Of a stretch of 64,000 bases of DNA, positions 52,313-60,726 are shown piece by piece; the first letter of the stretch is position 1; each line of letters starts with the position of its first letter. Source of the DNA: Rhodovulum sp. MB263. Lineage in GTDB: Bacteria > Pseudomonadota > Alphaproteobacteria > Rhodobacterales > Rhodobacteraceae. A model generated the notes under the pieces. That model searched no databases, was not told the DNA's origin, and saw only the letters and a program-made list of their open reading frames with translations. The stretch spans positions 682,001 to 746,000 of the forward strand of contig NZ_CP020384.1 of NCBI RefSeq assembly GCF_002073975.1, written 5' to 3'. The position numbers and the translations under genes were made by a program.

Positions 52313-53461
52313 CTACGTTCCTTTCAGCGGCCTGTACTCAATGGTCCTCCTATCTCGATCTCCGACCACGATACCACCATTATTCTCACGCATCTGACGA
52401 AAGACCCCATACCCCTGTAGGATGGCAGTCTCCCAAAGATTAAGCGGGCATCTCTCAACCTCGTAACCGCGAACGAAGTTGCTCACAGCCTTCAGTAAAT
52501 CGAAGGAGACGGAGGTCTGATTTTCAAAGAAGTTCAATGCTTTAGCATGCGCGAAGATGTAGGCGGATACGCCCTCATCGACAACAATTGCTCGGCCACT
52601 GTCCTGCGCCTCATCAACATTGGGATCACTCTTGCGCTTATGTTTGATCAATGCTCTGAAGGTCGGGGACCAGTGCAGAATGGCTGCGTTCGAAAAATGG
52701 AAAACGTCATGAAAGCGATAACCGTCTGGGTCCGCGATATTGTCCGTGAGCGGGTCCCCGATAAAAACTCCATTCCATCTAAGGTAGCTTCTTCCATTCG
52801 ACCTTTGCGTGATCTCTATCTCAAATCGACGCGGAAGTTGCTCCTCTGTTGGAAAGCCGGAATCGAAGTCAGGAAGAGACTCTGGAGACGGTTTCAGGAA
52901 GCGTCCAGTAGACTTTCGAATGTTTGATTTCAAGACTTCAGAGAAGGACACTCCTGACGCCTGCACGGCCTGAATGTAGGCGCGTACAAATTCAATCATT
53001 ATGGGCTTGGCAATCTTCTCATCAGACTCGATGCCAAGAAGTCGGGCGGATTCTTCTCCTAGTTTTAATAAGACGTCGTCGAGTGGTCCAAGGCCTTTTG
53101 CTGTCATCACACGTGCTATGGGGGCGCTTGGATCCGAATTTGCGGTGATATCTGCGGCAAACTGATCGTCTGAAGTCCCCTCAACGAAAAGCTCGGACAA
53201 GCTGAGTTTGAGCCTCCTGCAAAGCGCAGCAACATACCAAAGCGTGTCGCCCAGCTCTTCTTCAACGTCGCGTCGATACCCAGCTTCAAAGGCGCCCTTC
53301 TCCCGATGAAGCTTCTTGGAAGTGCTCATGACGCTGCCGACTTCACCAAAAAGACCGAGCAATATCGGCGTAATCTCATCGTCAGTAAAACGATCTGTGA
53401 GCGCAACGGATTTCTCGTAATCAGAAATTGAAATCTGGGGCATGCTTCTTAAATTTATCAT
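52313..53461 (-). CDS. MazG-like nucleoside triphosphate pyrophosphohydrolase
   Basis: A 382-residue protein. The N-terminal all-alpha NTP pyrophosphohydrolase domain has GLFGEVGSVMSTSKKLH and VEEELGDTLWYVAALCRR, the metal-binding acidic set of MazG-like enzymes. The C-terminal part (GYRFHDVFHFSNAAILHWSP; SGRAIVVDEGVSAYIFAHAK) matches a MazG_C-type domain with an HxxxH. It should hydrolyse NTPs or dNTPs to the monophosphate. The ATG at 53461 overlaps the stop of the upstream Nmad2-like gene (ATGA), and the UDG gene follows 2 bases after its stop. Confidence 0.82.
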   Translation of the reverse strand: MINLRSMPQISISDYEKSVALTDRFTDDEITPILLGLFGEVGSVMSTSKKLHREKGAFEAGYRRDVEEELGDTLWYVAALCRRLKLSLSELFVEGTSDDQFAADITANSDPSAPIARVMTAKGLGPLDDVLLKLGEESARLLGIESDEKIAKPIMIEFVRAYIQAVQASGVSFSEVLKSNIRKSTGRFLKPSPESLPDFDSGFPTEEQLPRRFEIEITQRSNGRSYLRWNGVFIGDPLTDNIADPDGYRFHDVFHFSNAAILHWSPTFRALIKHKRKSDPNVDEAQDSGRAIVVDEGVSAYIFAHAKALNFFENQTSVSFDLLKAVSNFVRGYEVERCPLNLWETAILQGYGVFRQMRENNGGIVVGDRDRRTIEYRPLKGT

Positions 53462-54084
53462 TTCCGTTTTCGTGCCTCTTCTATCATGTCATATGGTCGA
53501 CCTTGATAGCCTTGGATGCCAAGATCGGCTAACCAAACTTCAAAACTATCTATCACATCCTGGTGGCAAATTTTCTTGCGCCCGACCCCAGAGTGTATGA
53601 GGCCGGCATCGCGTAATTCCTGAGGAATCAGCGGCCCTTCAGCACCGAAATAGATGAATTCAGAGGAAATAAGAACCCGGTTCACTGAGGTGCCGCGGTT
53701 AATATGCTTCTGAACAGGCTTTCCATCCATGGTGCTGTGGTACGAGTTGAGCTGATCCCAGCGTCCGTTGCCAGGGTCAGGGCTGTATATATTATCTCCG
53801 CATGCCTTCCGGTAACTGCTGTGCAGATTGGGCTTTTTGCCAGAAAAGCGTGGATCATTCCAGTACTCGAAGAATGTCAATGCTTCCTGGACCCTCATCG
53901 CATGGACGAGATGCCCTCCACGTCGCACCCCTTTGCGATTGCTGCCGGTGCCAACGACCCAGTCCCCAATAGCGGCATGCTGCCTGATGCTAGGCTTGCA
54001 GGTTGCCAAAGTGCAAAATCCATAAAATGGATTGGGTGCAAACCCACTATCGAAGCGCACAACGTAGCTGTGGAGGGCTTTCAT
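53458..54084 (-). CDS. Nmad2-like (nucleotide-modification-associated domain 2) protein
   Basis: A 208-residue protein. Its opening, YVVRFDSGFAPNPFYGFCTL then ATCKPSIRQHAAIGDWVVGT, and later ACGDNIYSPDP, match the Nmad2 group first described computationally in operons for modified DNA bases. No activity is established. It starts 9 bases after the TIR-like gene and overlaps the MazG-like gene by 4 bases, so all four genes of this operon are likely co-translated. Role in sensing or handling a modified base is inferred. Confidence 0.75.
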   Translation of the reverse strand: MKALHSYVVRFDSGFAPNPFYGFCTLATCKPSIRQHAAIGDWVVGTGSNRKGVRRGGHLVHAMRVQEALTFFEYWNDPRFSGKKPNLHSSYRKACGDNIYSPDPGNGRWDQLNSYHSTMDGKPVQKHINRGTSVNRVLISSEFIYFGAEGPLIPQELRDAGLIHSGVGRKKICHQDVIDSFEVWLADLGIQGYQGRPYDMIEEARKRK

Positions 54085-54093
54085 TCTATACCC

Positions 54094-54570
54094 TCATGCG
54101 CACGGATGGCGGCGAATAGCGCGGGGTGGGAGAGGCTGACCTTTTGGGTCCTCAAAGCGCTCGTATTCTCCATTAATCGCATCGATGATCCTATCAGCGT
54201 TCCAGCCGACGATCGCGTCGCCGTACTCATCAAGCGCTTCCGGAACTTCACAACCGTTCGATCCCTGCTCCCAAACACCGACGATGGTCTTGCCTTTTTC
54301 ACGAGCCCGCTCGATCTCCCAAGTCACCCACTCACTGTTTTTTGTTTCCGGAGTGATATAAACTATAAGTGTGCTAGCCCAATCAATTCTGGGCGCAAGA
54401 ATTTGAGATTTAATGTAGTCTGGAGATTTTGCGTTGTTGGGCTTGTCTGAGTTTATGGAGCCGTCCCTGACCTCCATCCCCTTACTTTTCAGAAGATTCT
54501 TCAGATCGGCTAATCCTGCATCGTCTTCGTGGATGTGGCTAATAAAAACATTTTTGCTGCCCTTGCTCAT
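54094..54570 (-). CDS. TIR-like (MTH538/DUF1863) domain protein
   Basis: A 158-residue single-domain protein. KNVFISHIHEDDAGLADLKN, then STLIVYITPETKNSEWVTWE, give the flavodoxin-like TIR core; E85 in SEWVTWEIERA is the position of the catalytic glutamate in NAD-cleaving TIRs. This is the family of the Thoeris ThsB sensor. The ATG at 54570 was chosen, because the alignment begins right after it. It heads the four-gene operon. Its start is 107 bases from that of the divergent TIR-SLOG pair, so the two operons share a promoter region. Confidence 0.82.
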   Translation of the reverse strand: MSKGSKNVFISHIHEDDAGLADLKNLLKSKGMEVRDGSINSDKPNNAKSPDYIKSQILAPRIDWASTLIVYITPETKNSEWVTWEIERAREKGKTIVGVWEQGSNGCEVPEALDEYGDAIVGWNADRIIDAINGEYERFEDPKGQPLPPRAIRRHPCA

Positions 54571-54677
54571 TGATGGTATCCTCTGCTTCACACTACATGC
54601 TGACGTCCGCGCAGTCACTTCCACGATATCATGTGTCCGGCGCGCGCTCAGATCAAGTCCGATAGTCAAGGAAATCG

Positions 54678-55931
54678 ATGCTACCGCCAATCATCGAAGT
54701 TTTCATCGTCTGGCATCCGCAGGATACGTCGGGTCTCCAGACGGCTGATGCGATATTCAAACACTTCATGCATGGCCCGACATTCTCAGGTGTCATTGGG
54801 GGAGGGATTCAGGTCTCCTTTCGCAGCACGCCTTGGGAAGGCTCCGGAACCGCACCAAGGCCGATCTACAATAGCGCTCATCCTGCTCCGAACGGTATCC
54901 GACCGGCCAGGTTCACTGTGATCGTTCCTCTACTTGGCACAGAACTCGCCGCTAGCGTCGAGGACGAAACGTCGAGTTGGTGTCGATACATCGCTGCGCT
55001 CCAAGAGGATCAGGCGCGAGCACCCGGTGAAATCGGAATCTACCCCTTTTTGCTGTCAGGCGGTGCCACGAATGGTACGAAGTTAGGCGATATTTTGGGG
55101 GGCTATCAGTTCGTCGCTGCCGGGAGGCCTGAGCAGCTTGGTGAAAGCCAACTGAGCATGCTGTGCCGCGATCTAACGCAAGGAATAGCTCAGCTGGTCT
55201 CGCCGGATGAGATGGATCGATTGACAACCTTCATTAGCCACACCAAGCGTCATAGCAGCTCTGAAGGTGAAGACGTTGACGCCTTGGTCGATTTAGTGCG
55301 TGAAGTCATTGGGAATACGCGGCTGCGCGAGTATTTCGATGCCAGTGACCTTCAGCCAGGCTCTGACTGGGATGCTGAGCTCAGAGGGAATGCTAGTCAG
55401 AGCGCGATGCTGGCCATTCGTACCGATCTCTACGCCAGCCGCTCGTGGTGTCAGCGCGAAATTGCCTTGGCGAAAACCAATGGCATGCCGGTGATAATGA
55501 TGGACGCTATCGGCTTTGGTGAGGAGCGCGGCTCCTTTCTGATGGATCATGTCCCACGAGTGGCGGTTCGAAAAGTCGATGGCCGCTGGCAGAAAAGGGA
55601 TGTCTATCGTGCCCTCAATCTGCTCGTAGACGAGTGCCTTAAGAGGGCGCTCTGGCTACACCAAAAAGATCTATCCGGCGAGCGCCCGGAGCTGGATATA
55701 GCCTGGTGGGCACCCCATGCGCCCGAGCCGCTAACCCTACTCCATTGGATCGGCTCTCAGCTCGCGTCCGGAGTTCTGAGGGAGGCAGAGGGTGCCTTGC
55801 GCATACTGCATCCTGATCCGCCTCTCGGAGAGGCCGAGCGGGAGGTACTACAAGAATATGCAAAGAGCACACAGCTGGGCCGTGATATCGACATAATGAC
55901 ACCACGCCAGCTTGCGACCAGAGGAGGTTAA
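54678..55931 (+). CDS. TIR-domain protein
   Basis: A 417-residue protein with a TIR domain in residues ~185-300: TTFISHTKRHSSSEGEDVD, YFDASDLQPGSDWDAELRG and YASRSWCQREIALAK, with E261 as the likely catalytic glutamate. The first 170 residues (IEVFIVWHPQDTSGLQTADA; RFTVIVPLLGTELAASVED) may form a second, degenerate TIR-like Rossmann fold. The C-terminal 100 residues are not recognised. An AAGGAA site precedes the ATG. It is coupled to the SLOG gene, which starts one base after its stop. NADase or cyclic-ADP-ribose-type activity is inferred. Confidence 0.82.
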   Translation: MLPPIIEVFIVWHPQDTSGLQTADAIFKHFMHGPTFSGVIGGGIQVSFRSTPWEGSGTAPRPIYNSAHPAPNGIRPARFTVIVPLLGTELAASVEDETSSWCRYIAALQEDQARAPGEIGIYPFLLSGGATNGTKLGDILGGYQFVAAGRPEQLGESQLSMLCRDLTQGIAQLVSPDEMDRLTTFISHTKRHSSSEGEDVDALVDLVREVIGNTRLREYFDASDLQPGSDWDAELRGNASQSAMLAIRTDLYASRSWCQREIALAKTNGMPVIMMDAIGFGEERGSFLMDHVPRVAVRKVDGRWQKRDVYRALNLLVDECLKRALWLHQKDLSGERPELDIAWWAPHAPEPLTLLHWIGSQLASGVLREAEGALRILHPDPPLGEAEREVLQEYAKSTQLGRDIDIMTPRQLATRGG

Positions 55932-55932
55932 A

Positions 55933-56784
55933 GTGGCCGACGATAAGCAAAGGGCCGAACTGCTGCCTGCAGATGCCTTGAAAGGCAAGCGCTTAGGAAT
56001 TTCTGTCTCGAATAGCCCGGACCTCGATCGTCTAGGCCTCACTGAGACCCACTTCCGCATGACCTTGGGAGAACTCGTGCGCTCCGTTGTCATCGCGGGC
56101 GGTGACCTCTATTACGGTGGGCACTTGCAGCCCGAAGGCATCACGACTTTCCTCATCGAAGAACTTCATCGCTATGGTCGCCGTGACAGGCCTCTGAAGG
56201 TTTGCTTGGCGTGGAGCATTCATCGGTCGATGAGCAAGGAACAGATCGCCGAACAGAAAGACTTCCTTGGTCTCTTTGGTGAGATTCACTTCTTGGACAG
56301 CGATGGGGTTCGTCTGGAGGGCCCTCTGAATGAGCAGCCAGTAAGCGAGTTCTCTTCCACAGAAAGGGCCATGGCGCTCAGTGGCTTGCGCAATTACATG
56401 GCAAAGAACACCGACGCCCGCATTGTAGTCGGTGGAAAACGCGATGGTTTTGAAGGCGCTATGCCTGGCATCGTAGAAGAAGTCTTGCTCTCTCTTGAAA
56501 ATAAACAGCCTGTCTTCTTGGCGGGTGGGTTCGGCGGCGCCACGGTGGACATTATCCGCGTTCTCCATCCTGGAAGTGCAGAATGGCTTCCTGTGAGCCC
56601 AGAGCCAAAATATGATTCCCGCTTATTGGATAGTCTTGAACGGGTTGCAGAAGTTGCCACCCGGATGGAATGGGATGGTTTGGAGAATGGCTTGAGTGAA
56701 GAGGAGAATAGCCTCCTCGCAGCCTCATATCGGCCAAGCGAAATAGCAGCTCTCGTAGGGCGCGGACTCGGGAGGGTTCTATAA
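55933..56784 (+). CDS. SLOG-domain (LSDAT-type) protein, TIR-associated
   Basis: A 283-residue protein. LGISVSNSPDLDRLGLTETH, then IAGGDLYYGGHLQPEGITT, and RIVVGGKRDGFEGAMPGIVE with PVFLAGGFGGATVDI, are typical of LSDAT-like SLOG domains that bind nucleotide-derived ligands, here linked to TIR proteins. No effector domain is fused to it. The GTG at 55933 is chosen, because GAGGAGG lies 5 bases upstream; a TTG at 55912 inside the TIR gene is the alternative. It would sense or process the nucleotide made by the TIR protein. Confidence 0.78.
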   Translation: MADDKQRAELLPADALKGKRLGISVSNSPDLDRLGLTETHFRMTLGELVRSVVIAGGDLYYGGHLQPEGITTFLIEELHRYGRRDRPLKVCLAWSIHRSMSKEQIAEQKDFLGLFGEIHFLDSDGVRLEGPLNEQPVSEFSSTERAMALSGLRNYMAKNTDARIVVGGKRDGFEGAMPGIVEEVLLSLENKQPVFLAGGFGGATVDIIRVLHPGSAEWLPVSPEPKYDSRLLDSLERVAEVATRMEWDGLENGLSEEENSLLAASYRPSEIAALVGRGLGRVL

Positions 56785-57133
56785 GACTGACGTTCCCTTA
56801 AGATATATACTTCGCCTCGAATGATGGGCGCCAAAAATGTCAAGGAGCACTTGACTAGTCGATCATACAAAAAAGGCGTGACGGGCGATGATTGATTGAC
56901 CGCATTCTCCGCCTCTGAGATATCTGATTTAACTGTGTAGCGGAGGTTTTAGGCTCATCAAGGCCACCAAGGAGTGGAACTCAAGAAAGCAATAATGCCG
57001 ACCCCAATAAGCTGAGGCGATGGTAAAGGGACATTTTCTGGCGTACGCGGGAGCATCATTCGTCTGAGGAGAAGACCTCCATCGTGTTGGAATGGCTGCG
57101 TGCGACGGGCGCTGCCTGCCAAGCGCAGCGCTT
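56785..57133. other. Non-coding stretch, no gene seen
   Basis: About 350 AT-richer bases after the SLOG gene. No hairpin terminator with a T-tract was found. Confidence 0.45.
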
Positions 57134-57625
57134 TCAACTGAGCTCGTTCCCGTGCTCCACATCATGCCAGTGCTTGTTTACGGGCAGTTTCGCAGCCCGA
57201 CTGACGATGTCGGAAACCCGCACGGGGCGAAAGTCCCACTGGTCGACGCCTACGTTCACGCTGTTGCGGGAGCCGGGCCATTGGTCGTGAACATGGCCGA
57301 AGAGCTGCAAAGCACCCCGCCGAGCGCCGTTCCATGTGATCATCGGGTAATGGCACAGGACGAGGCTTTGATCGCCGTCCTTGATCTCTGCCATGTACTC
57401 GGTGCTTGCCCAGGGTAGCGAGATCACCGCTTCATCATCGTGGTTGCCGATGATCAGGTGCTTGCGCCCAGGGAGGCTGTGAAACCAGCTTTCGAACTGT
57501 GCTGTATCCTCGGCGCGTCCGAACGCGAAATCCCCCAGAATCCACAGGTCATCGTCATGACGGACGCAGGCCTGGAAGTTTGCGATCAACGCGGCGTTCA
57601 TCTCGGATGTCGAGGCATGCTGCAT
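57134..57625 (-). CDS. Metallophosphoesterase lacking its N-terminal motif
   Basis: A 163-residue calcineurin-like phosphoesterase. LWILGDFAFG, HLIIGNHDDE, VLCHYPMITW and LFGHVHDQ give the GD, GNHD, H and GHxH motifs. The first motif (DxH), expected ~15 residues before the ATG, is missing; upstream sequence in frame reads NLTRTGISLL instead. So the 5' end was lost or mutated, and activity is doubtful. It lies just inside the right direct repeat. Confidence 0.7.
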   Translation of the reverse strand: MQHASTSEMNAALIANFQACVRHDDDLWILGDFAFGRAEDTAQFESWFHSLPGRKHLIIGNHDDEAVISLPWASTEYMAEIKDGDQSLVLCHYPMITWNGARRGALQLFGHVHDQWPGSRNSVNVGVDQWDFRPVRVSDIVSRAAKLPVNKHWHDVEHGNELS

Positions 57626-57868
57626 GAGGAGACTGATGCCCGTTCTTGTGAGGTTGGGCAGCCGAGATGACTGCCCCGGCTAACGCGGAACGCTCTGCCG
57701 CTCCTCAGCGAAGGCAGGGAGTTGCGCTCCTTAACCGCACCAAACTCTTTGGATGAAGGTCATTTATTATGAAATTTTGTGTCAATAAGCTGTGCCGGTG
57801 GGACCAAAGCGAATTGAAAAGAAAAGAGTTTTTTAGATGCTGATAGGTAATGTCAGGTGGAGCGCCAC
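57626..57868. other. AT-rich non-coding stretch before repeat copy 2
   Basis: No gene is seen. It ends at the start of the right direct repeat. Confidence 0.45.
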
Positions 57869-57981
57869 AGTCAGAGAAAGCAGATGAATGCGCAAACGGA
57901 AGCATAAGTCTGCGCAAGGGGTGTCAAGGGCGAAACGTACCGCCTGGTGCCCCTGGGCTGCTCTCTGAAGGACGATGATAG

Positions 57982-58009
57982 AGGCGCCGGGGCAGACGCT
58001 CCGGCGCCT
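57982..58009 (+). terminator. Conserved hairpin in direct repeat copy 2
   Basis: A perfect 9-bp stem AGGCGCCGG / CCGGCGCCT with a 10-base loop, followed by TTTCG. See the matching stem at 29076; changes between copies keep pairing. Confidence 0.5.
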
Positions 58010-58174
58010 TTCGTGTATGAAGGGGATGTGCGGTTCGTGGCATGAAGCGACGGATCCGGCGGAGGGCCGTTGCGCCCTCCCTGTATGAGCCTGAGCCTGA
58101 GCATGGCGCAGTGGGGCTGGCTTGCGATGGTAAGACCCTGGACACGAGGTCGCTTAGAAGCAATGGGAACTCCG

Positions 58175-58423
58175 ATGAAGACCATTCAGCCGACGCAAGC
58201 TGTCGCTACGATCCTGAGCCGATATCAGCGTCGGAGAAAATGTCAGGTGCCCGTCACCGGAGCCGATGTCTACGCCAACAACATTGCTCGCGTCTGTGGA
58301 GACGACGTTGAACTCGACCCGGTCGAACGGGGCCTAATACACCTCAAGCGCCAGAAGGTAATTTCCGGCCGGAGACTGGTCACGCTTCTTGCGCGCCATC
58401 AGCGCGAGATCAGACCTGATTGA
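58175..58423 (+). CDS. 82-residue protein of unknown function (direct repeat copy 2)
   Basis: Paralogue of the protein at 29262. It starts MKTIQPTQAVATILSRYQRR. About 15 of 82 residues differ, nearly all in the N-terminal half, while the last thirty residues are identical save the final one. A possible second frame starts in the overlap TTGA at 58420 (TPPEDFLGYWAQ...) and is interrupted by a stop in copy 1 after GYWA. No family was recognised. Confidence 0.6.
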   Translation: MKTIQPTQAVATILSRYQRRRKCQVPVTGADVYANNIARVCGDDVELDPVERGLIHLKRQKVISGRRLVTLLARHQREIRPD

Positions 58424-58621
58424 CGCCCCCCGAGGACTTCTTGGGGTACTGGGCTCAAAGCTACCAACGAAGACACGGAGTGTCACAGTTCTGGGAAGGG
58501 AATTGTGGCTTTATGCGGCCCATAGATACCCCTCACGCCCGGCGCAGAAAGGCGATGCGCCCTGGCTCGAAGGGCGGTGAGCATTCGTTCACGGCATGGA
58601 TGGCTACGGTCAGTTTGGGGA

Positions 58622-59100
58622 TTACGCCGCGAGCAGGTTCAAGTCTTCGGGTCCGTGGTAGACGACATCAAGGTATTGGTTGTCCGGCGCGACTCGCGCT
58701 GTGGTTATGCCCTGCGACATCATGATGAGCGGCTCGGCAAGTCGACCAATTTTTTCCATCTTGGCAGAAAGGATCAGAATTTCGTTTCCATGATCGACAA
58801 GTTTTACAGCCACCCCAGTCGCAGGCACATTTTCTGGGTTGAGCCATTCAGCTTCGAAGGTTGCAGATTGCGTACTCCAGATACTCCGCTCGGGGGGCAC
58901 ATAGCTGGTGGTGAAATCCAGCCATAGCTCATGGCTCTCTGGCGTTGGCCACTCGGCGTCTTGGCCAAGTTCAACGACTGCCTCAGAATCCATCCAAGCT
59001 CTCATGTCAGCGGCATTCTCAAAATTCGCGCCAGTGTCATTGACGGCTTTGATCGCGGCCAACCGTGAAGTGAACCCGGCCTGCATCAATATCGCCGCAC
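58622..59100 (-). pseudogene. C-terminal fragment, resembling a large DEAD/DEAH helicase tail
   Basis: The minus-strand frame ends AGFTSRLAAIKAVNDTGANF, then ESHELWLDFTTSYVPPERS and a beta-rich tail to the stop. RAGFSSR-AAI-AV-DT type sequences are found near the ends of very large helicases. The frame loses coherence above ~59100, where a membrane-protein gene on the other strand begins, so the gene is a 3' remnant. The helicase assignment is weak. Confidence 0.4.
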
Positions 59101-59852
59101 TACGGTTGAGCTGGGCGGCGCTGATCGAGGTGCTTGGGGTCGTCGCCTTCATGTGTGTGGCGATCGGCGGGCTGCACCTGGTGTTCGACATCCCGCTACT
59201 CAGCGCGGTCATGATCGCGGCGATCATTGCCTGCGTCCTGTGGACAGCGCTCCAGGCGCGACAGGCGGGGGGGACGGTCCGGGGCGCAATCACCCAACGG
59301 GGGCGGATGTGCCGGGACACCGATTTCGTCCGTGCGATCCCCGAGATCGCATCCCTGGGGGCCGCGGGGTTCATGGCCGCCGCAGTGGCACCGCTCTTGC
59401 CGCAGGATTGGTTGGAGGCGGTGATGGGCCCCCTGGTCGAAAATCGCTATGTCCTTTACCCCGGCGTCGCCGTCGCCCTTACCGTATTCTCGGCTGCGGG
59501 CCTCAACCCTCTGGTCGCAGCTTCGCTGATTGCCGGGACCTTTACCGCCATTCCCTCGGAGGCGCTGGAGCCGAACCTGCTGGCATTTTCGCTTGCCGCG
59601 GGGTGGGGTGTCGCCTTCGGGGCATCGCCGTTCACGACGGGCTCGGTCGTCCTGGCCGGAGCCTTAGGGGTCGAGCCCGCACAGATCACCCTTGCGTGGA
59701 ACGGCCTGTTCACCATCGTTGCGATGACATTCGTGGTGCTTGTAATTCTGGCCGCCGTCGTATTGACCGAGCGCGGCGTGGAGAACGGCATTGGCATCGT
59801 CCCTGTTGGTGAAACAGCCCAAGGCAGCGTCCGTTTCGAGCAGTCCCGCTGA
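59100..59852 (+). pseudogene. Multi-pass membrane protein, 5'-truncated (permease-like)
   Basis: The plus-strand frame encodes about 250 residues with six or so hydrophobic helices (EVLGVVAFMCVAIGGLHLVF; YPGVAVALTVFSAAGLNPLV; GWGVAFGASPFTTGSVVLAG). The repeated GLNP...P-TT pattern recalls ion-transporter-superfamily permeases. The N-terminus is replaced by the helicase remnant at ~59100. No function is assigned. Confidence 0.55.
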
Positions 59853-59933
59853 GGTGCAGGCGCACCGATCGGTGCATCGGGCCGCGGTGGGGACGGAGCG
59901 CCGGGTTCGGGTAAATGGAAGAGCAGCTGCCTC

Positions 59934-60726
59934 ATGGAACTCAAGTGGCTTGAAGACTTTCTCAGCCTCGCGGCGACGCGCAGCTTTTCGGCATCGGCCG
60001 AGGAGCGGCATGTCACGCAATCCGCCTTCAGCCGCCGTATCCGTGCGCTGGAAAGCTGGGTGGGCGCCGAGCTTCTCGACCGGTCGACCTATCCCGTCGC
60101 CCTGACCGAGAGTGGGCTCGCCTTTCAGGAAACGGCCGAAGAAGTCGTCCAGCTGCTTCATGCGAGCCGGGCCAAGCTGGGCGGCCACGGTGGCGCGATG
60201 CTGGCCCCTGTGACGATTGCGATTGCGGCGCTGCATAGCCTGACCATGACCTTCCTGCCCAACTGGCTGACGCAGATGCGGCAGCGGCTGGGCGATCTGT
60301 CCAGCAGGGTGCTGCCCGAGAACCACGCGCAGTGCCTTCAGGCGCTTACCGAGGGCGGTTATGACTTCATGCTGACCTACCACCACGACAGCCTGCCGTT
60401 GGCGCTGGACCCGGTGCAGTATCCGCATCTGACCATCGGGCAGGACAATCTGACCGCGGTGGCGAACCCGCTGCACTTCCCGCTCGACCGGCCGTGCCAG
60501 AGTCTGCCGCTCTTGCAATACTCACGCGGGTCGTTCCTCTTCCGGCTGAGTTCGTTGGCGCGTGGCCGTGACGGCACGCCGGACATGCATGTCGTCCACA
60601 TCAATGAAACGTCTTTGGCCGAAGCGCTGAAGTTCATGGTGCTCGAGGGGCATGGCGTCGCCTGGGTGCCGGAGGCGCTGGTCACCACCGAACTGGCGGA
60701 TGGGTGGCTGGTCCGCATGTCCTGGA
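59934..60726 (+). pseudogene. LysR-family regulator truncated by an IS110 fragment
   Basis: The first ~264 residues are a normal LysR protein: HTH MELKWLEDFLSLAATRSFSA then VTQSAFSRRIRALE, and a ligand-binding domain to GHGVAWVPEALVTTELADGW. After LVRMSWTD the frame enters transposase sequence in a wrong frame, so the last ~30-40 residues are foreign. It may still bind DNA. Confidence 0.75.

Larger units (their letters stand above)
57869..58577 (+). repeat. Long direct repeat, copy 2 (right bracket)
   Basis: About 709 bases matching 28963-29664. The first ~300 bases differ at few positions; the region after the ORF is clearly diverged but still alignable to CTCGAAGGGCGG. The copies are therefore old or come from different relatives of one element. 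Confidence 0.85.

Noticed and set aside
51612-56784. Canonical Thoeris system
   Set aside because: There is a ThsB-like TIR and a SLOG protein, but no SIR2- or membrane-linked ThsA effector in the window, and the extra Nmad2, MazG and UDG genes are not part of described Thoeris.
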